Source: Anaerolineae bacterium (GTDB taxonomy: Bacteria > Chloroflexota > Anaerolineae > Promineifilales > Promineifilaceae). Taken from it: 56,799 bases of DNA. Shown here one piece after another: positions 1-9,454 of the stretch (positions are counted from its first letter, which is position 1; every line of letters starts with the position of its first letter). The stretch covers positions 1 to 56,799 of the forward strand of contig JADLAX010000096.1 in assembly GCA_020848035.1 (NCBI GenBank), given 5' to 3'. The translations under genes were made by a program, and so were the position numbers. The notes beneath the pieces are model-generated. The model was not told the origin of the DNA. It saw only the letters and a program-made list of their open reading frames with translations, and did no database searches.

Positions 1-637
1 CTAAGGCGGCGAATTGAGCGCTGGGGTAGAGGTAACCAGAGGTCGAGCCGAAGTCCGGAATACACCAGGTCGCACCTGCCAGATCTTCCAGGGATTGGGC
101 TTCGCTGTCGGCCGGCACAACATACTGCGCGGCATACCAGGAGAGGCCGTTGCGGATAGCCGCAGCCCCAACCGTCACACCACAGCGATTGTTGGCCAAA
201 ACGTACCCTTGCGCCGGGATAAAGCCAATGGTGTCATCCGGGGAAGCGCACATTTCTTCGATGGTAGCCGCGTAGCTGGTGGGCACGCTCACCTCAAAGG
301 TCAGGCCGGTGGCCTCATTCAGAGCGGTCGCCAGCACTTCACCACCAGAGATAATCTGGTCAACTTCGACCGACGGCACAAAGAGCACTTTAATCGGCCG
401 TTCTGCAGAGCCGAGCGGAGCTTCTTCAGCCATCACTTCTTCCACAACGGTTTCCGTGACGATGCGGGTGACTTCAACGGGAACTTCAACTTCCACTTCC
501 GTTTCTACCGGGACTTCAACTTGCTCGGTCACAACACGGGTAACCTCAACGGTTTCCGTTGTCGGTGTACAGGCTGCAATCACAAACAGGAGCACAGATA
601 CACCGACCAAAAGCTTAAACAAGTGTCGTGTTTTCAT
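1..637 (-). CDS. PhnD-like phosphonate/phosphite ABC transporter binding lipoprotein (partial)
   Basis: This gene runs off the left edge of the window, so only about 212 N-terminal codons are seen. Translation from the ATG at 635-637, preceded by a strong GAAGGAGG site, gives a lipoprotein signal ending in FVIAAC. A Val/Glu/Thr-rich linker (VEVPVETEVEVEVPVEVTR type) follows, then a domain starting PIKVLFVPSVEVDQI. That domain continues with DDTIGFIPAQGY and DLAGATWCIPDFGSTSGYLYP, a layout typical of the PhnD/PF12974 family of phosphate, phosphite or phosphonate binding proteins. Such lipoproteins capture the ligand outside the membrane and pass it to an ABC permease, which must lie beyond the window. 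The acidic-valine linker is common in lipoproteins of this lineage. The ligand cannot be told from the sequence. Confidence 0.8.
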   Translation of the reverse strand, partial: MKTRHLFKLLVGVSVLLFVIAACTPTTETVEVTRVVTEQVEVPVETEVEVEVPVEVTRIVTETVVEEVMAEEAPLGSAERPIKVLFVPSVEVDQIISGGEVLATALNEATGLTFEVSVPTSYAATIEEMCASPDDTIGFIPAQGYVLANNRCGVTVGAAAIRNGLSWYAAQYVVPADSEAQSLEDLAGATWCIPDFGSTSGYLYPSAQFAAL

Positions 638-818
638 CGTTTCCTCCTTCGAAAAACACATGGGAAAACCCATTGTCGCTCAAGCTGCATGACGATGGGT
701 CAAATAGATGGTAAGCCCTGAAATTATATCATGGGGCGAATCGGTGACAAATAAGGATATTTTGACTGAAGAAAAAAGGGCAGAATGAAACAATCATCCC
801 ACCCTTTTTAACCGTGAG

Positions 819-840
819 GGAGGAGAAATAAATCTCCTCC
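819..840 (-). terminator. Possible weak terminator hairpin between two binding-protein genes
   Basis: GGAGGAGA at 819-826 and TCTCCTCC at 833-840 form a perfect 8-bp stem with a 6-nt loop, just downstream of the sugar-binding protein gene on the minus strand. No clear U-tract follows on that strand, so it may be an attenuator or mRNA end-stabiliser rather than a full terminator. Confidence 0.35.
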
Positions 841-861
841 ACTCGTTCAAAAAGCGACCAA

Positions 862-2436
862 TTAGTTACCCATTTCTTCCAGCAGTTCGGCCTGGAGTTC
901 GTTGGCACGTTCGGTCAGGTTGTCCAGTTCGGCCTGTACGTCAGCACCCTGGATAATCGCATTATAGGATTCCTGAGCCGCGTCACGAACGGACTGGTAG
1001 GAGATCAGCTGGGGTTCAAATTTGCCGTATTGCAGCAGGTCCAAAGCTTCAGCGTAAACCGGGTTTTCGGCGTTGTAATCACCCAGGAATTCAACTGCGC
1101 CGGAGTTGGTTGGGAAGTATTGGCTGGCTTCCACCCAACTGGCCTGAACCTCAGGCGTGGTAAACCATTTCACAAATTCCCAGGCGGCCAGCTGCTGTTC
1201 GGGGGTCGTTTTCACGATCATCACATCACCACCGTAGATGTTCACAACGGGGTCGGCGGTGGTGTGGGGGATGGCAGCTACGGCGTACTCATCCGGTTCG
1301 GTGCCAGCTTCTTCGGCAACCGTAGCGAAGTCACCCAGGTAGAACGGGATACCAGAGCTGGAGCCCATGGAAAACAGCGCGTTGCGGTTGGCAACTTCAG
1401 GATTCGGGAAACCATCGAAGAAGTAAGCGCAAACCAGGCCATCTTCGCCGGGGGTAGCCATTTCTTGCAGCATGGTCATAGCGGCCACGGTTGCTTCGCT
1501 GTTGTAAATGTAACCACTACCGTCTTCATTCAGAATGTCACCGCCAAATGCGTAGGTCCAGGCAGCCAAAGCGGAAGCATCATCACGAAGGATGTAACCA
1601 CCAACGCCACTTTCGCTGGCAGCGGCCGCGGCACAGGACATTTCAACAAACTCTTCTGGTGTGGCCGGGGGAGCCGTATAGCCTAATTCTTCCAGGTAGG
1701 TTTTGTTGTAGTGCAGCAGTTCGATGGAGCGGTTGGGCGGGAAGCCTAAGCGCTGGTTGTCGAAGGCAACGTGAATGCTCTGGTTGAAGAAGCTCTGGTA
1801 GAAGGAAGCCTGTTCTTCTTCGGTCAGACCCCAATGTGGGTCGTTCAGGTATTCGTTGAGGTCAACGAGGGTGTCGTTCAGCTGGTAGAAGGCCTGATCG
1901 TTCTGGTAACCAACCACTAACGCGGCGGGTACTTCACCGGAGGCGATGCTGGCGTTCACAGCGTCACGGATGTCGTTGTAACCGCCCTGGTTCAGGGCTT
2001 CAATGGTGATACCACACTCATTGGTTTCATTGAAGTTGTTGATGATTTCCATGAGCAGTTCTTCACGGCTGCCGCTGTGGTTGTGCCACCAAACAACGGT
2101 TTGGCCACGAGGATCAACACCGGCCAGGGTGCCATCGGCGGAGGGCGCACAGGGTTCCATGGCCATTTCTTCGGCCGGTTCCTCGGCGGGTGCCTCTTCC
2201 ATCACTTCTTCGGTGGCTTCTTCAACGGCCGCTTCTGCCTCTTCCATCACTTCTTCAGCCTGTTCAGCAACCTCAGCGGCTACATCTTCAGCCTGTTCAG
2301 CGACGTCTGCCGCCACATCCTCAGCCTGGTCAACGGCATCCTGAACCGCTTCTTCGGTGCTGCCACCACAGGCCACCAGGAACATGGGCACAATTAAGGC
2401 CAAAAGCATGAACCATTTAACATATTTTTTCGACAT
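862..2436 (-). CDS. Family 1 extracellular solute-binding lipoprotein (sugar ABC transporter)
   Basis: The 524-aa product has a lipoprotein signal (VPMFLVACGG, lipidation Cys near residue 23). An unusually long Glu/Ala/Val heptad-like tether follows (about residues 25-90, repeats of EQAEDVAAEVAEQAEEV), then a periplasmic-binding-protein type II fold. Landmarks are VVWWHNHSGSREELLMEIINNFNE, the IASGEVPAALVVGYQND region, and the C-terminal AAWEFVKWFTTPEVQASW helix seen in UgpB/MalE-type proteins (PF01547/PF13416). The start has GAGGAG nine bases upstream. It lies downstream of two permease genes on the same strand and should deliver a carbohydrate or polyol to them. The tether is probably a coiled-coil spacer that holds the lobe away from the membrane. 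No ATPase gene is visible, so a shared MsmX-type ATPase is likely. Confidence 0.9.
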   Translation of the reverse strand: MSKKYVKWFMLLALIVPMFLVACGGSTEEAVQDAVDQAEDVAADVAEQAEDVAAEVAEQAEEVMEEAEAAVEEATEEVMEEAPAEEPAEEMAMEPCAPSADGTLAGVDPRGQTVVWWHNHSGSREELLMEIINNFNETNECGITIEALNQGGYNDIRDAVNASIASGEVPAALVVGYQNDQAFYQLNDTLVDLNEYLNDPHWGLTEEEQASFYQSFFNQSIHVAFDNQRLGFPPNRSIELLHYNKTYLEELGYTAPPATPEEFVEMSCAAAAASESGVGGYILRDDASALAAWTYAFGGDILNEDGSGYIYNSEATVAAMTMLQEMATPGEDGLVCAYFFDGFPNPEVANRNALFSMGSSSGIPFYLGDFATVAEEAGTEPDEYAVAAIPHTTADPVVNIYGGDVMIVKTTPEQQLAAWEFVKWFTTPEVQASWVEASQYFPTNSGAVEFLGDYNAENPVYAEALDLLQYGKFEPQLISYQSVRDAAQESYNAIIQGADVQAELDNLTERANELQAELLEEMGN

Positions 2437-2622
2437 TTGTCTTCTCCTCGAAACTTATTTGTTTCTAAAATTTAACTACAGGTTATGGCTATAGTTTGTT
2501 CACCTGTAATTATTAACAGAATTTTGGTGCGAGAGAATGTTCACTCGCTGTTGGTAAAAGACGATGAATGAATCGCATCACCTCCTTACGCAAAATTTGT
2601 TGGCTATTCTGTTGTAAGCAGT

Positions 2623-3510
2623 TTACCCTTTTAAGCCAGAACGGGTCATGGCCTCGATGAACTGGCGTTGGGTAAAGAAATAGATGACCAAAATCGGCAG
2701 AATTGTAATGATTGCTCCGGCCATCTGTAAATGGACAAAACTGCCAGCTTCTTGCAGGAAGCTTTGTAGACCATAAGATATAGGACGCCATTCTAGCGAA
2801 CGAGTCACCAGAATGGGCCAGGCCAGACTGTCCCAACTGCCCAAGAAGCCAAACAGGGCCAGAATCAGGACCGGTGCTTTCGACAGGGGCAGCACAACCT
2901 GGATCAGATAACGCAAATGGCCTGCACCGTCAATTTGGGCTGCATCCCACAGCTCATCCGGGATTTGCTGGAAAAACTGGCGCAGCAGGAAAATACCAAA
3001 GGCGCTGGCCATAAACGGAATGGTCAGCGCGGGCCAGTTATCAATCCATTGCAGCGGCGTAACCTTGCCCAACCAGGAAACGGTGAGGAAATTGGGCACC
3101 CAGGTAATTGCCTGGGGCAAAGTTAGCGTGGCCAGGAACAGCCCAAACAACAGCTCCTTGCCCGGAAATCTCATACGGGCAAAGGCGTAAGCGGCCAATA
3201 CGCCAAAGACCACTTCGCCACCCACGGTGAGCAGGGCAATTTGCAGGCTGTTGAAGAAATATTCAGAAAAATCAGCTTCTTGCCACGCTTCAATATAGTT
3301 GCCCCATTGAAGTTTGCTGGGAATAAATGTCTGGCTGGTGGCCTCGGTGAGGTTCATGAGTGAAATGCTGATTGTCACCAAAAAGGGCACGATGGCAATA
3401 ACGGCTCCCAGGATAAGCACAGCGTAGGTAAAAAATCTGGCCCAGTTAAAGCCAGAGCGAGCTGGTTTCGGGGGAACTCTGTCGACGACGATGGGTGTTT
3501 GACTAGCCAT
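2623..3510 (-). CDS. Carbohydrate ABC transporter permease, MalG type
   Basis: This 295-aa permease has about six membrane segments and the cytoplasmic EAA loop (PDELWDAAQIDGAGHLRYLIQVVLPLSKAP) that contacts the ATPase. It ends with the usual FIEAMTRSGLKG tail of MalG/UgpE-like proteins (PF00528). I start it at the ATG 3508-3510 (MASQTPIV), which has AGGAAGAG upstream. A longer frame to 3555 is open but overlaps the upstream gene heavily. The chosen start overlaps the end of the MalF-like gene by 8 bp, which indicates translational coupling and a heterodimeric permease. Confidence 0.92.
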   Translation of the reverse strand: MASQTPIVVDRVPPKPARSGFNWARFFTYAVLILGAVIAIVPFLVTISISLMNLTEATSQTFIPSKLQWGNYIEAWQEADFSEYFFNSLQIALLTVGGEVVFGVLAAYAFARMRFPGKELLFGLFLATLTLPQAITWVPNFLTVSWLGKVTPLQWIDNWPALTIPFMASAFGIFLLRQFFQQIPDELWDAAQIDGAGHLRYLIQVVLPLSKAPVLILALFGFLGSWDSLAWPILVTRSLEWRPISYGLQSFLQEAGSFVHLQMAGAIITILPILVIYFFTQRQFIEAMTRSGLKG

Positions 3511-5224
3511 AAAACACTCTTCCTTTCGCCACGCGGTCCAGCAGGGCAGTGGCACCTAGAATGACAATGAGCAGAACGATCCCCAGGGCAGCGGCATAGC
3601 CAATGCGGGTGTCGCGGTTGAAAGCATCAAAAATAACCAGGCTGGCGGTGTCCATGGTGCCCAGGGCGGCGCGGGAGCGCAGCACGAAGATGGTGTTGAA
3701 GGCCTTAAAGGTACCAATGACGCCAAAGATGGTTAAGAAGTAGGTGATGGGTGAGAGCAGGGGCAGGGTGATGTGGCGGAACTGTGCCCAACGGCCCGCT
3801 CCATCCATTGAAGCAGCTTCATAATATTCGCGGGAGATATTGCCCAGGCCAGCCAGGAAAAAGACGACGTTGTAGCCGGTATATTTCCAGATGCCAAAGA
3901 CGATGGCCACAACCAGGGCCAGGCTAGGCCCGGCAGCCCATTCGGGCACGTTGACATTCAGGGCGCTGCCAATGATTTGGTTAACGCCGCCGGGTTCGTT
4001 GAGCCAGCCGAGGGGGGCGAAGCCGAAGGAAGCCAGCACGGTGTTCATGGTGCCTGTAGGATTGCCCGAGAAGAGAACTTTGAAAACGGCCGCTGCGCCC
4101 ACTTCTGGCGTGATGTAGGGCAAAAAGAAGATCATGCGGAACAGCCCCTTGGCCTTTATGTCCTGGTAGAGCAGCGTCGCCAGGACAAGGCCGAGGCCCA
4201 ACTCAAGCGGCAAAGTGCCGATCACGTAATAAATGGTGATGAGCAAACCGGTCCACCAATCCTCATCACCTTCGGCGATGGCGGCGGGCAGCTCGGTAAT
4301 GAGCACCCAGCCACCAACCATCAGCAGAATGGCGGCAAGGAAGCGCAGTCCGGTTTGCAGGTTAGAGTCGCGGTGAGCGGCGGTGCGCCAGAGCAGCCAG
4401 GAGAGCAGCAGCAGCACAAATCCGGCGCTGATGGTGACGATTTGAGCCCAGAGAGCCAGCGATTCACCTGCTTCTAACGCTTCGGCGTAGGCGGCTTGAA
4501 TTTCGCCGAAGGTGAGCCAGGTCAGGGCAATGGCGAGGAGGGTCATGAACACGGCCGTTGTCAACTTGCCCGTGTAAAAAGAGTCTCGTACGGTGGGCGG
4601 GCTGTTGCGCTGCACAAAATAATAAGCAGCTCCACTCAAAATCAGAGCAACAACGCTGTAGTAAAAAATCGAAGCCGCACCGGTTGTGGTCCACGCTTCC
4701 CGCAAAAATACAGAGAACATCTCATTGCGCTCTTCCGTGGTCAGACCAACTAACTTTTCGCCAATTTCCAACAGCCCCGGCATGAAGGTAAAAACAAACC
4801 ACAGCAGCAGGGCCAGACCTGCTGCGCTGAACACTCCAGGCAGCAGCCAGCGCCACGGGTTTTCTTCTTTGGCCTGCGCGGTCCGCAGCAGCTCGCTCAG
4901 TTGCTGCACGGCCACAACCACAAAAAAGACAGCCATCCAAAAAGCAAACACATAAGCCAGGTTATCCATGGCCCGGATATACTGCCCCAGGCCGTCGGGA
5001 CGGCCCACGACGTTGTTCAGACCAGCGCGGGTGCTTTGGTAGGCCGAAAAGACCAGGGGAAACAGGCCAAATAAACCAATGATGATGATGGCCGGGGCCA
5101 AAAAGAGGTACGCCAGCATTGCTTCGCGACGTTTCAGGCCACGACGGCCAGAAAATAGCCCCAGGCCCTTACGTTCTACCTGGGTTGCTGCACTTGGTTG
5201 AGAAGTCATTGCCCTGTTGCTCAT
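3503..5224 (-). CDS. Carbohydrate ABC transporter permease, MalF type, with enlarged N-terminal region
   Basis: At 573 aa this is nearly twice the usual length of a sugar permease. The C-terminal half (about residues 320-573) is a standard MalF/UgpA-type permease with the EAA loop SREYYEAASMDGAGRWAQFRHITLPLLSP. The N-terminal half adds a short cytoplasmic leader, a first helix (LAYLFLAPAIIIIGLFGLFPLVFSAY) and about five extra hydrophobic segments. The first transmembrane helix and a large insertion thus precede the core, as in the enlarged MalF of enteric bacteria but with no sequence likeness I can claim. It is the first gene of a three-gene operon with the MalG-like permease and binding protein. 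The substrate is unknown. Confidence 0.9.
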   Translation of the reverse strand: MSNRAMTSQPSAATQVERKGLGLFSGRRGLKRREAMLAYLFLAPAIIIIGLFGLFPLVFSAYQSTRAGLNNVVGRPDGLGQYIRAMDNLAYVFAFWMAVFFVVVAVQQLSELLRTAQAKEENPWRWLLPGVFSAAGLALLLWFVFTFMPGLLEIGEKLVGLTTEERNEMFSVFLREAWTTTGAASIFYYSVVALILSGAAYYFVQRNSPPTVRDSFYTGKLTTAVFMTLLAIALTWLTFGEIQAAYAEALEAGESLALWAQIVTISAGFVLLLLSWLLWRTAAHRDSNLQTGLRFLAAILLMVGGWVLITELPAAIAEGDEDWWTGLLITIYYVIGTLPLELGLGLVLATLLYQDIKAKGLFRMIFFLPYITPEVGAAAVFKVLFSGNPTGTMNTVLASFGFAPLGWLNEPGGVNQIIGSALNVNVPEWAAGPSLALVVAIVFGIWKYTGYNVVFFLAGLGNISREYYEAASMDGAGRWAQFRHITLPLLSPITYFLTIFGVIGTFKAFNTIFVLRSRAALGTMDTASLVIFDAFNRDTRIGYAAALGIVLLIVILGATALLDRVAKGRVFYG

Positions 5225-5484
5225 CGTTAGCTCCGGTTTGTGGCTGCGTTTTTATCGAAAGATATTTGTGAACGCATCCATGGCCAAACGGCCGTAATCT
5301 GCCTTACACAAACTGGCTTTAACTTACAAATAATTCTCTGTTAAATCGGATTGATATTGGAAAAAGAACTCGCATGAACCCTTAAACTGCAAAACCAAGG
5401 GATTGTTTGTAGGCCGGAATGATTGTTGGTCTATAGTCACTCTTCTTTCCCTGTTGCAAACAGTTCTGTGCACAACCTTCGCGC

Positions 5485-5512
5485 ATTATATCACGCCCAC
5501 TTTGAGGGGCAA
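5485..5512 (-). promoter_or_regulatory. Candidate sigma-70 promoter for the sugar ABC operon
   Basis: On the minus strand TTGCCC (5512-5507), a 16-bp spacer and an extended -10 TGATATAAT (5493-5485) form a recognisable housekeeping promoter. It points at the MalF-like permease gene 260 bp away and would leave a long leader. Within 5225-5686, the only large gap here, I otherwise see only a second, oppositely directed promoter and three ACGGCCGT-like sites. Confidence 0.5.
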
Positions 5513-5624
5513 TAGAGCCCCACGCCAATTCGGAGCGAACTGGTTAGCAGCAAGCTAACGAGTTGTAAACATTTGGTTAAGAGTACGGCCGTTTCCCTTA
5601 CCGCCCGCCCATCTCCCCCAGCCG

Positions 5625-5633
5625 TGTTATAAT
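5625..5633 (+). promoter_or_regulatory. Extended -10 promoter element for the large secreted nuclease-like gene
   Basis: TGTTATAAT at 5625-5633 is a TGnTATAAT extended -10 box about 54 bp before the ATG at 5687. No good -35 hexamer is present at the expected distance, which is usual for extended -10 promoters. Confidence 0.5.
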
Positions 5634-5686
5634 CCGCCCGCATCATCAGCACCATAATAGACCGTTTGCGAAGGAATTTTGTCACA

Positions 5687-8600
5687 ATGTCACGTCACTA
5701 TCTACGCGTGTTTAGCCTCATTTTTGTTCTGATTGGCCTGCTGACCGCCTGCGATTCAGAGCAGCCGCCCACAGTTACGCCGCCCGCTGCCACCACGGCT
5801 ACGGCCGTTCCCAACCCCTCTGCCAGCCCAACCAGCAGCGCCGAACCCGGCCTGCAAACCGAAGGCGTCTTCTTCAGCGAGCTGCTGCCCGGCGTGCCCG
5901 GCGGCAACAGCCAGGAGTTTATCGAGCTGTACAACGCGGGCCGCGAGCCGGTGGACCTGATGGGCTGGTCAATTTTTTACCTGCTGGCTGACGGGCAGGA
6001 AGAGGAATTGGTCTATCGCTGGACGGAAACGGCCGTGATTCCCCCGCATGGCCACGTGCTGCTGGTGCGCGAAGGGCAAGACGTTGGCGCGGCCGCCGAC
6101 GGCTTTTTTACCCAGGCGCTGTTTGAGCGCAAAGGCGGGCTGCTGCTGCGCAACAAAACCCAACAAACGGTGGACCTGTTGGGCTGGGGCGATGCCCCCG
6201 CCGAATTTACCGCGGGTGAAGCGGTGGCCGCCCCCGATGGTGGCGCCAGCCTGGAGCGGCGGCCCGGCGGCGCGGTGGGCAGCGGCCAGAACAGCGGCAG
6301 CAACGCCGCCGACTTTGTCACCCTGGCCACGCCCAACCCGCAAAACAGCGGCAGCCCCATCACGCCGCAGCCAGCGGAATACCTGACGATTGCCGTCACC
6401 GCGCCCGAAGCCATCGCGCCGGGCACAGAATTTACCCTGACGGTGGCCGTGGGCAATGTGAGCGAAACGGCCGTCACCAACGTTACCCTTTCCCTGCCCA
6501 TCGCCCGCCACTTTGAGCTGCTGGCTGCGCCAGAGGGAGCGGAATTGGCGGACGGCCGTCTCACCTGGACCCTGCCTGAAATTGCCGCCAACGGCACACA
6601 AACGGCCGAAATCAGCCTGCAAAGCCCGTTCACCTACGTCGACACCCTGCTCACCGGCTACTTTGCCGCTGCCGAGGGTTACCTGGCCGCCTTTGGCCCG
6701 CCGCAGCGCATCACCATGGCCGGTGGCTCGATTCCCATCGCCACGGCGCGCACCCTGGTTGGCAGCACCGTTACCGTGGAAGGCGTGGCCACCATGTATA
6801 CCGACGGCTTTTTTGCGGGCAGCACCAGCACCAAGTTTTATATCCAGGATGATACCGGCGGCGTGCAAATTTTTGTGCCCGGCGGCATGAATTTCGTCAA
6901 TGTGGACCTGGGTGACGTGGTGCGTGTGACCGGCGAGATTGAGATTTACCGCGATTCGGTAGAAGTGATCCCCGGCGATTTTGCCCGGGACATTGAGATT
7001 GTGGCCACGGGCGAACCGCTGCCCGAACCCCGGCCCGTTTCTGGCACTGAGCTGGAATCGGCCGTGGGCCAGTACGCCGTGGCCGAAGGCACCATCACCC
7101 GCATCGAGGAGTTCAGCTTTTCTTATGAAGTGGATTTGCAAGATGCGTCGGGCGGCACGGTGCTGCTGTACATCGAAAAAGATACCGGGGTGACGGCCGA
7201 ACCGCTCATCCTGGGCAGCCGCTACCGCGCCGTGGGTGTGGCCGAGCTGGCCAGCGGCCAGCTACAGCTGAAGCCGCGCCTGCAAACCGACCTGGTGGAG
7301 ATTATTCCGCCCGTGGTGCGGCTGGACATGCAAACCGACAACACCGCCCAGCCCGGCGCAGTGCTCACCTACACCGTCACCGCCGCCAACTACACCACCG
7401 AAGCGCTGACCAACGTGTTGGTTGAGCTGGCTGTGCCCGGCGGCGCGGCCAATGCCGCCCTGGTGCAGCCGGATGCAAATGGCATTGCGACCGACGGCCG
7501 TGTGCTGTGGGCGGTGGATGCACTGGCGGGAGAGGGTGGCACGGCCGTTTTCCAATTCACCCTCACCGTGCCCACCAACCAGACCGAGCCGCTGTTGGCC
7601 ACCCCGGCCCAGCTCAGCGCCGACAACCTGGCCGAACCAATTGCCTCTAACTCCTTTACCACCTTCCTGGGCGATATCGTGCCGATTTGGGCCATCCAGG
7701 GCGAGGGCGACCGCTCGCCCTACGTGGGCATTGCGGCGGCCACGAGTGGGGTGGTCACGGCCGTTTTCCCCGATCTCGACGGCTTTTTCATCCAGGACCT
7801 CTTCCCCGATGCCAATCCGGCCACCTCCGACGGGCTGTTTGTCTTTACCGGGGCGCTGCCGCTGAACGTGCAGGTGGGCGATTTGCTGGAGATAAACGGC
7901 CGTGTCCGCGAAATCTCCGGCCAGACCACGCTCCAGGTCACCGCTCTGGCCGACATCGGGCTCAACAGCCCCGGCTACACCAACGTCTTTGACCCCGTGC
8001 CCTACGATCCGCCGCAAGACCCGGCGGCGGCGCTGGCCTACAACGAGGCGCTGGAAGGTGTGCTGGTTGGCCTGGCCGAACCGGCGCTGGCCGTTGCCCC
8101 GACCACGCAGTATGGCGAGTATGCCCTGGTGTATGAGAAGTGGGGCGTAACGGCCGTTGCCCGCACCGACCCCAGCGGCTTTTTGATGTACGTGGACGAT
8201 GGCTCCTCCGTGGCTCACGATGACCAATCGAGCCTGCCCTACGCCGTGGCCAAAGGCGACCTGGTGGCCAACCTGGTTGGGCCGCTGGCCTACACTTTCG
8301 GCAGCTACAAAATTGAGCCAATTGCCGTGCCAGAGGTGGTGGTGACGGAACGGCCGTTGCCCACCATTCGCGCCGCCGCAGGCAATGAACTGAGCCTGGC
8401 CACTTTTAACGTGGAGAATTTGTTCGACCTGCTCACGCCGCACCCCTCCGACCCGCCGCTGCCCACCGTGTTTGAGTACCGGGCCAAGCTGGACAAAATT
8501 GCCCAGACCATCGTGGCGATGGGTGCGCCAACCATCATTGGGCTGCAAGAAGTGGAAAACCTGGCGGTGCTGCAAGATTTGGTAACAGAAGAAGTCCTGG

Positions 8601-9226
8601 TTGAGTATGGCTACGAGCCATACCTGATCGAAGGTCACGATTCGCGCGGCATCGACGTGGGCTACCTGGTGCGCAGTGACCGGGCCACCGTGCAATCGTT
8701 CGCCGCTTACGATGCGCCGGGTGACCTGTTTGCCCGCCCGCCGCTGGTGATCACCTTCACCGCCCACCTGGACAGCGGCGACCAGACGGTGATTGTGCTC
8801 AACAACCACTTCCTCTCCCTCTCGGCGGGTGAGGCGGCCACCGAGGCGGTGCGCACCGCCCAGGCCGAGTGGAACCTGGCCGTCATGGCGGAACTGGCGG
8901 CCGAAAATCCGGCGGCGCATTTTGTGGTGATGGGGGATTTAAACTCGTTTTTCCAGACGCTGCCGGTGGACACGCTGGAGGTGGGTGGTTTGCAACATGT
9001 GTATCGCAGCCTGCCGGAGGGGGAACGGCCGTACACCTACATCTTTGAAGGTCGCACCCAAACCCTGGACCACATTCTCATCTCGCCAGAGCTGTTTGCC
9101 CAGCTTACCCTGGTCGAAGTGCTGCACACCAATGCCGACTACCCTCTCGGCAACCCGGAGGACAGCTCCCTCTACCGCGTCTCCGACCACGATCCGCTGG
9201 TGGCGATTATTGCCTTTAGCGAGTAA
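5687..9226 (+). CDS. Large multidomain secreted lipoprotein with C-terminal endonuclease/exonuclease/phosphatase domain
   Basis: The 1179-aa product starts at ATG 5687 (AAGGA 11 bases upstream; the TTG at 5666 is only an open extension). It has a lipoprotein signal ending in GLLTAC and a short Pro/Thr linker. A lamin-tail-like domain follows at about residues 45-190 (VFFSELLPGVPGGNSQEFIELYN, GWSIFYLL), then a DUF11/CARDB-type adhesion domain (AVTNVTLSLP). One or two OB-fold-like segments come next (TVTVEGVATMYTDGFFAG, FYIQDDTGGVQIFVP) and a second DUF11 copy. From about residue 898 it carries an EEP phosphohydrolase domain with FNVENLFD, the metal ligand in IIGLQEVEN, VVMGDLNSF and the terminal SDHDP. 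This order matches the ExeM/NucH type of extracellular nucleases, so surface DNA hydrolysis is the likely role. All expected EEP signature motifs are present. It is monocistronic. Confidence 0.85.
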   Translation: MSRHYLRVFSLIFVLIGLLTACDSEQPPTVTPPAATTATAVPNPSASPTSSAEPGLQTEGVFFSELLPGVPGGNSQEFIELYNAGREPVDLMGWSIFYLLADGQEEELVYRWTETAVIPPHGHVLLVREGQDVGAAADGFFTQALFERKGGLLLRNKTQQTVDLLGWGDAPAEFTAGEAVAAPDGGASLERRPGGAVGSGQNSGSNAADFVTLATPNPQNSGSPITPQPAEYLTIAVTAPEAIAPGTEFTLTVAVGNVSETAVTNVTLSLPIARHFELLAAPEGAELADGRLTWTLPEIAANGTQTAEISLQSPFTYVDTLLTGYFAAAEGYLAAFGPPQRITMAGGSIPIATARTLVGSTVTVEGVATMYTDGFFAGSTSTKFYIQDDTGGVQIFVPGGMNFVNVDLGDVVRVTGEIEIYRDSVEVIPGDFARDIEIVATGEPLPEPRPVSGTELESAVGQYAVAEGTITRIEEFSFSYEVDLQDASGGTVLLYIEKDTGVTAEPLILGSRYRAVGVAELASGQLQLKPRLQTDLVEIIPPVVRLDMQTDNTAQPGAVLTYTVTAANYTTEALTNVLVELAVPGGAANAALVQPDANGIATDGRVLWAVDALAGEGGTAVFQFTLTVPTNQTEPLLATPAQLSADNLAEPIASNSFTTFLGDIVPIWAIQGEGDRSPYVGIAAATSGVVTAVFPDLDGFFIQDLFPDANPATSDGLFVFTGALPLNVQVGDLLEINGRVREISGQTTLQVTALADIGLNSPGYTNVFDPVPYDPPQDPAAALAYNEALEGVLVGLAEPALAVAPTTQYGEYALVYEKWGVTAVARTDPSGFLMYVDDGSSVAHDDQSSLPYAVAKGDLVANLVGPLAYTFGSYKIEPIAVPEVVVTERPLPTIRAAAGNELSLATFNVENLFDLLTPHPSDPPLPTVFEYRAKLDKIAQTIVAMGAPTIIGLQEVENLAVLQDLVTEEVLVEYGYEPYLIEGHDSRGIDVGYLVRSDRATVQSFAAYDAPGDLFARPPLVITFTAHLDSGDQTVIVLNNHFLSLSAGEAATEAVRTAQAEWNLAVMAELAAENPAAHFVVMGDLNSFFQTLPVDTLEVGGLQHVYRSLPEGERPYTYIFEGRTQTLDHILISPELFAQLTLVEVLHTNADYPLGNPEDSSLYRVSDHDPLVAIIAFSE

Positions 9227-9233
9227 AGAGGGA

Positions 9234-9325
9234 GGCTCTTTGGGAATCCAGGGGTTTGCAGCCCGTGAAGCGTGAAACGTGAAACGTGACCGGAGTGACA
9301 TCACGTTTCACGCCAAATCCTACCC
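9234..9325. repeat. Dispersed hairpin repeat, family A, copy 1
   Basis: The core is CGTGAAACGTGAAACGTGAC at 9271-9290 followed by TCACGTTTCACG at 9301-9312, giving a stem with a tandem-word arm. The left flank (GGCTCTTTGGGAATCCAGG at 9234) is nearly identical to copy 3 near 50.8 kb. It lies just after the nuclease-like gene and may end its transcript. Confidence 0.8.
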
Positions 9326-9454
9326 AAATTCAGCAGTTCAAAATTTGGTCATAGGTTAACAGCGATGGCCCCAGTGCCACTGCATCGTCGCCTCGGCGCT
9401 GCGCGCCTGGCGACGTTTTCTTAAAGGGGTGCGCAGCACCCTCGTGAGGTTTAC

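Noticed and set aside
14..721. Long open frame on the plus strand over the PhnD-like gene
   Set aside because: The minus strand encodes a lipoprotein with a good RBS and recognisable family sequence. The plus-strand translation is rich in His, Arg and Gly and has no family pattern.
7262..8920. 552-codon open frame antisense to the nuclease-like gene
   Set aside because: The high-GC third positions of the sense gene create open antisense frames. The translation is His/Gln/Gly-rich without motifs, while the sense frame has clear EEP motifs.
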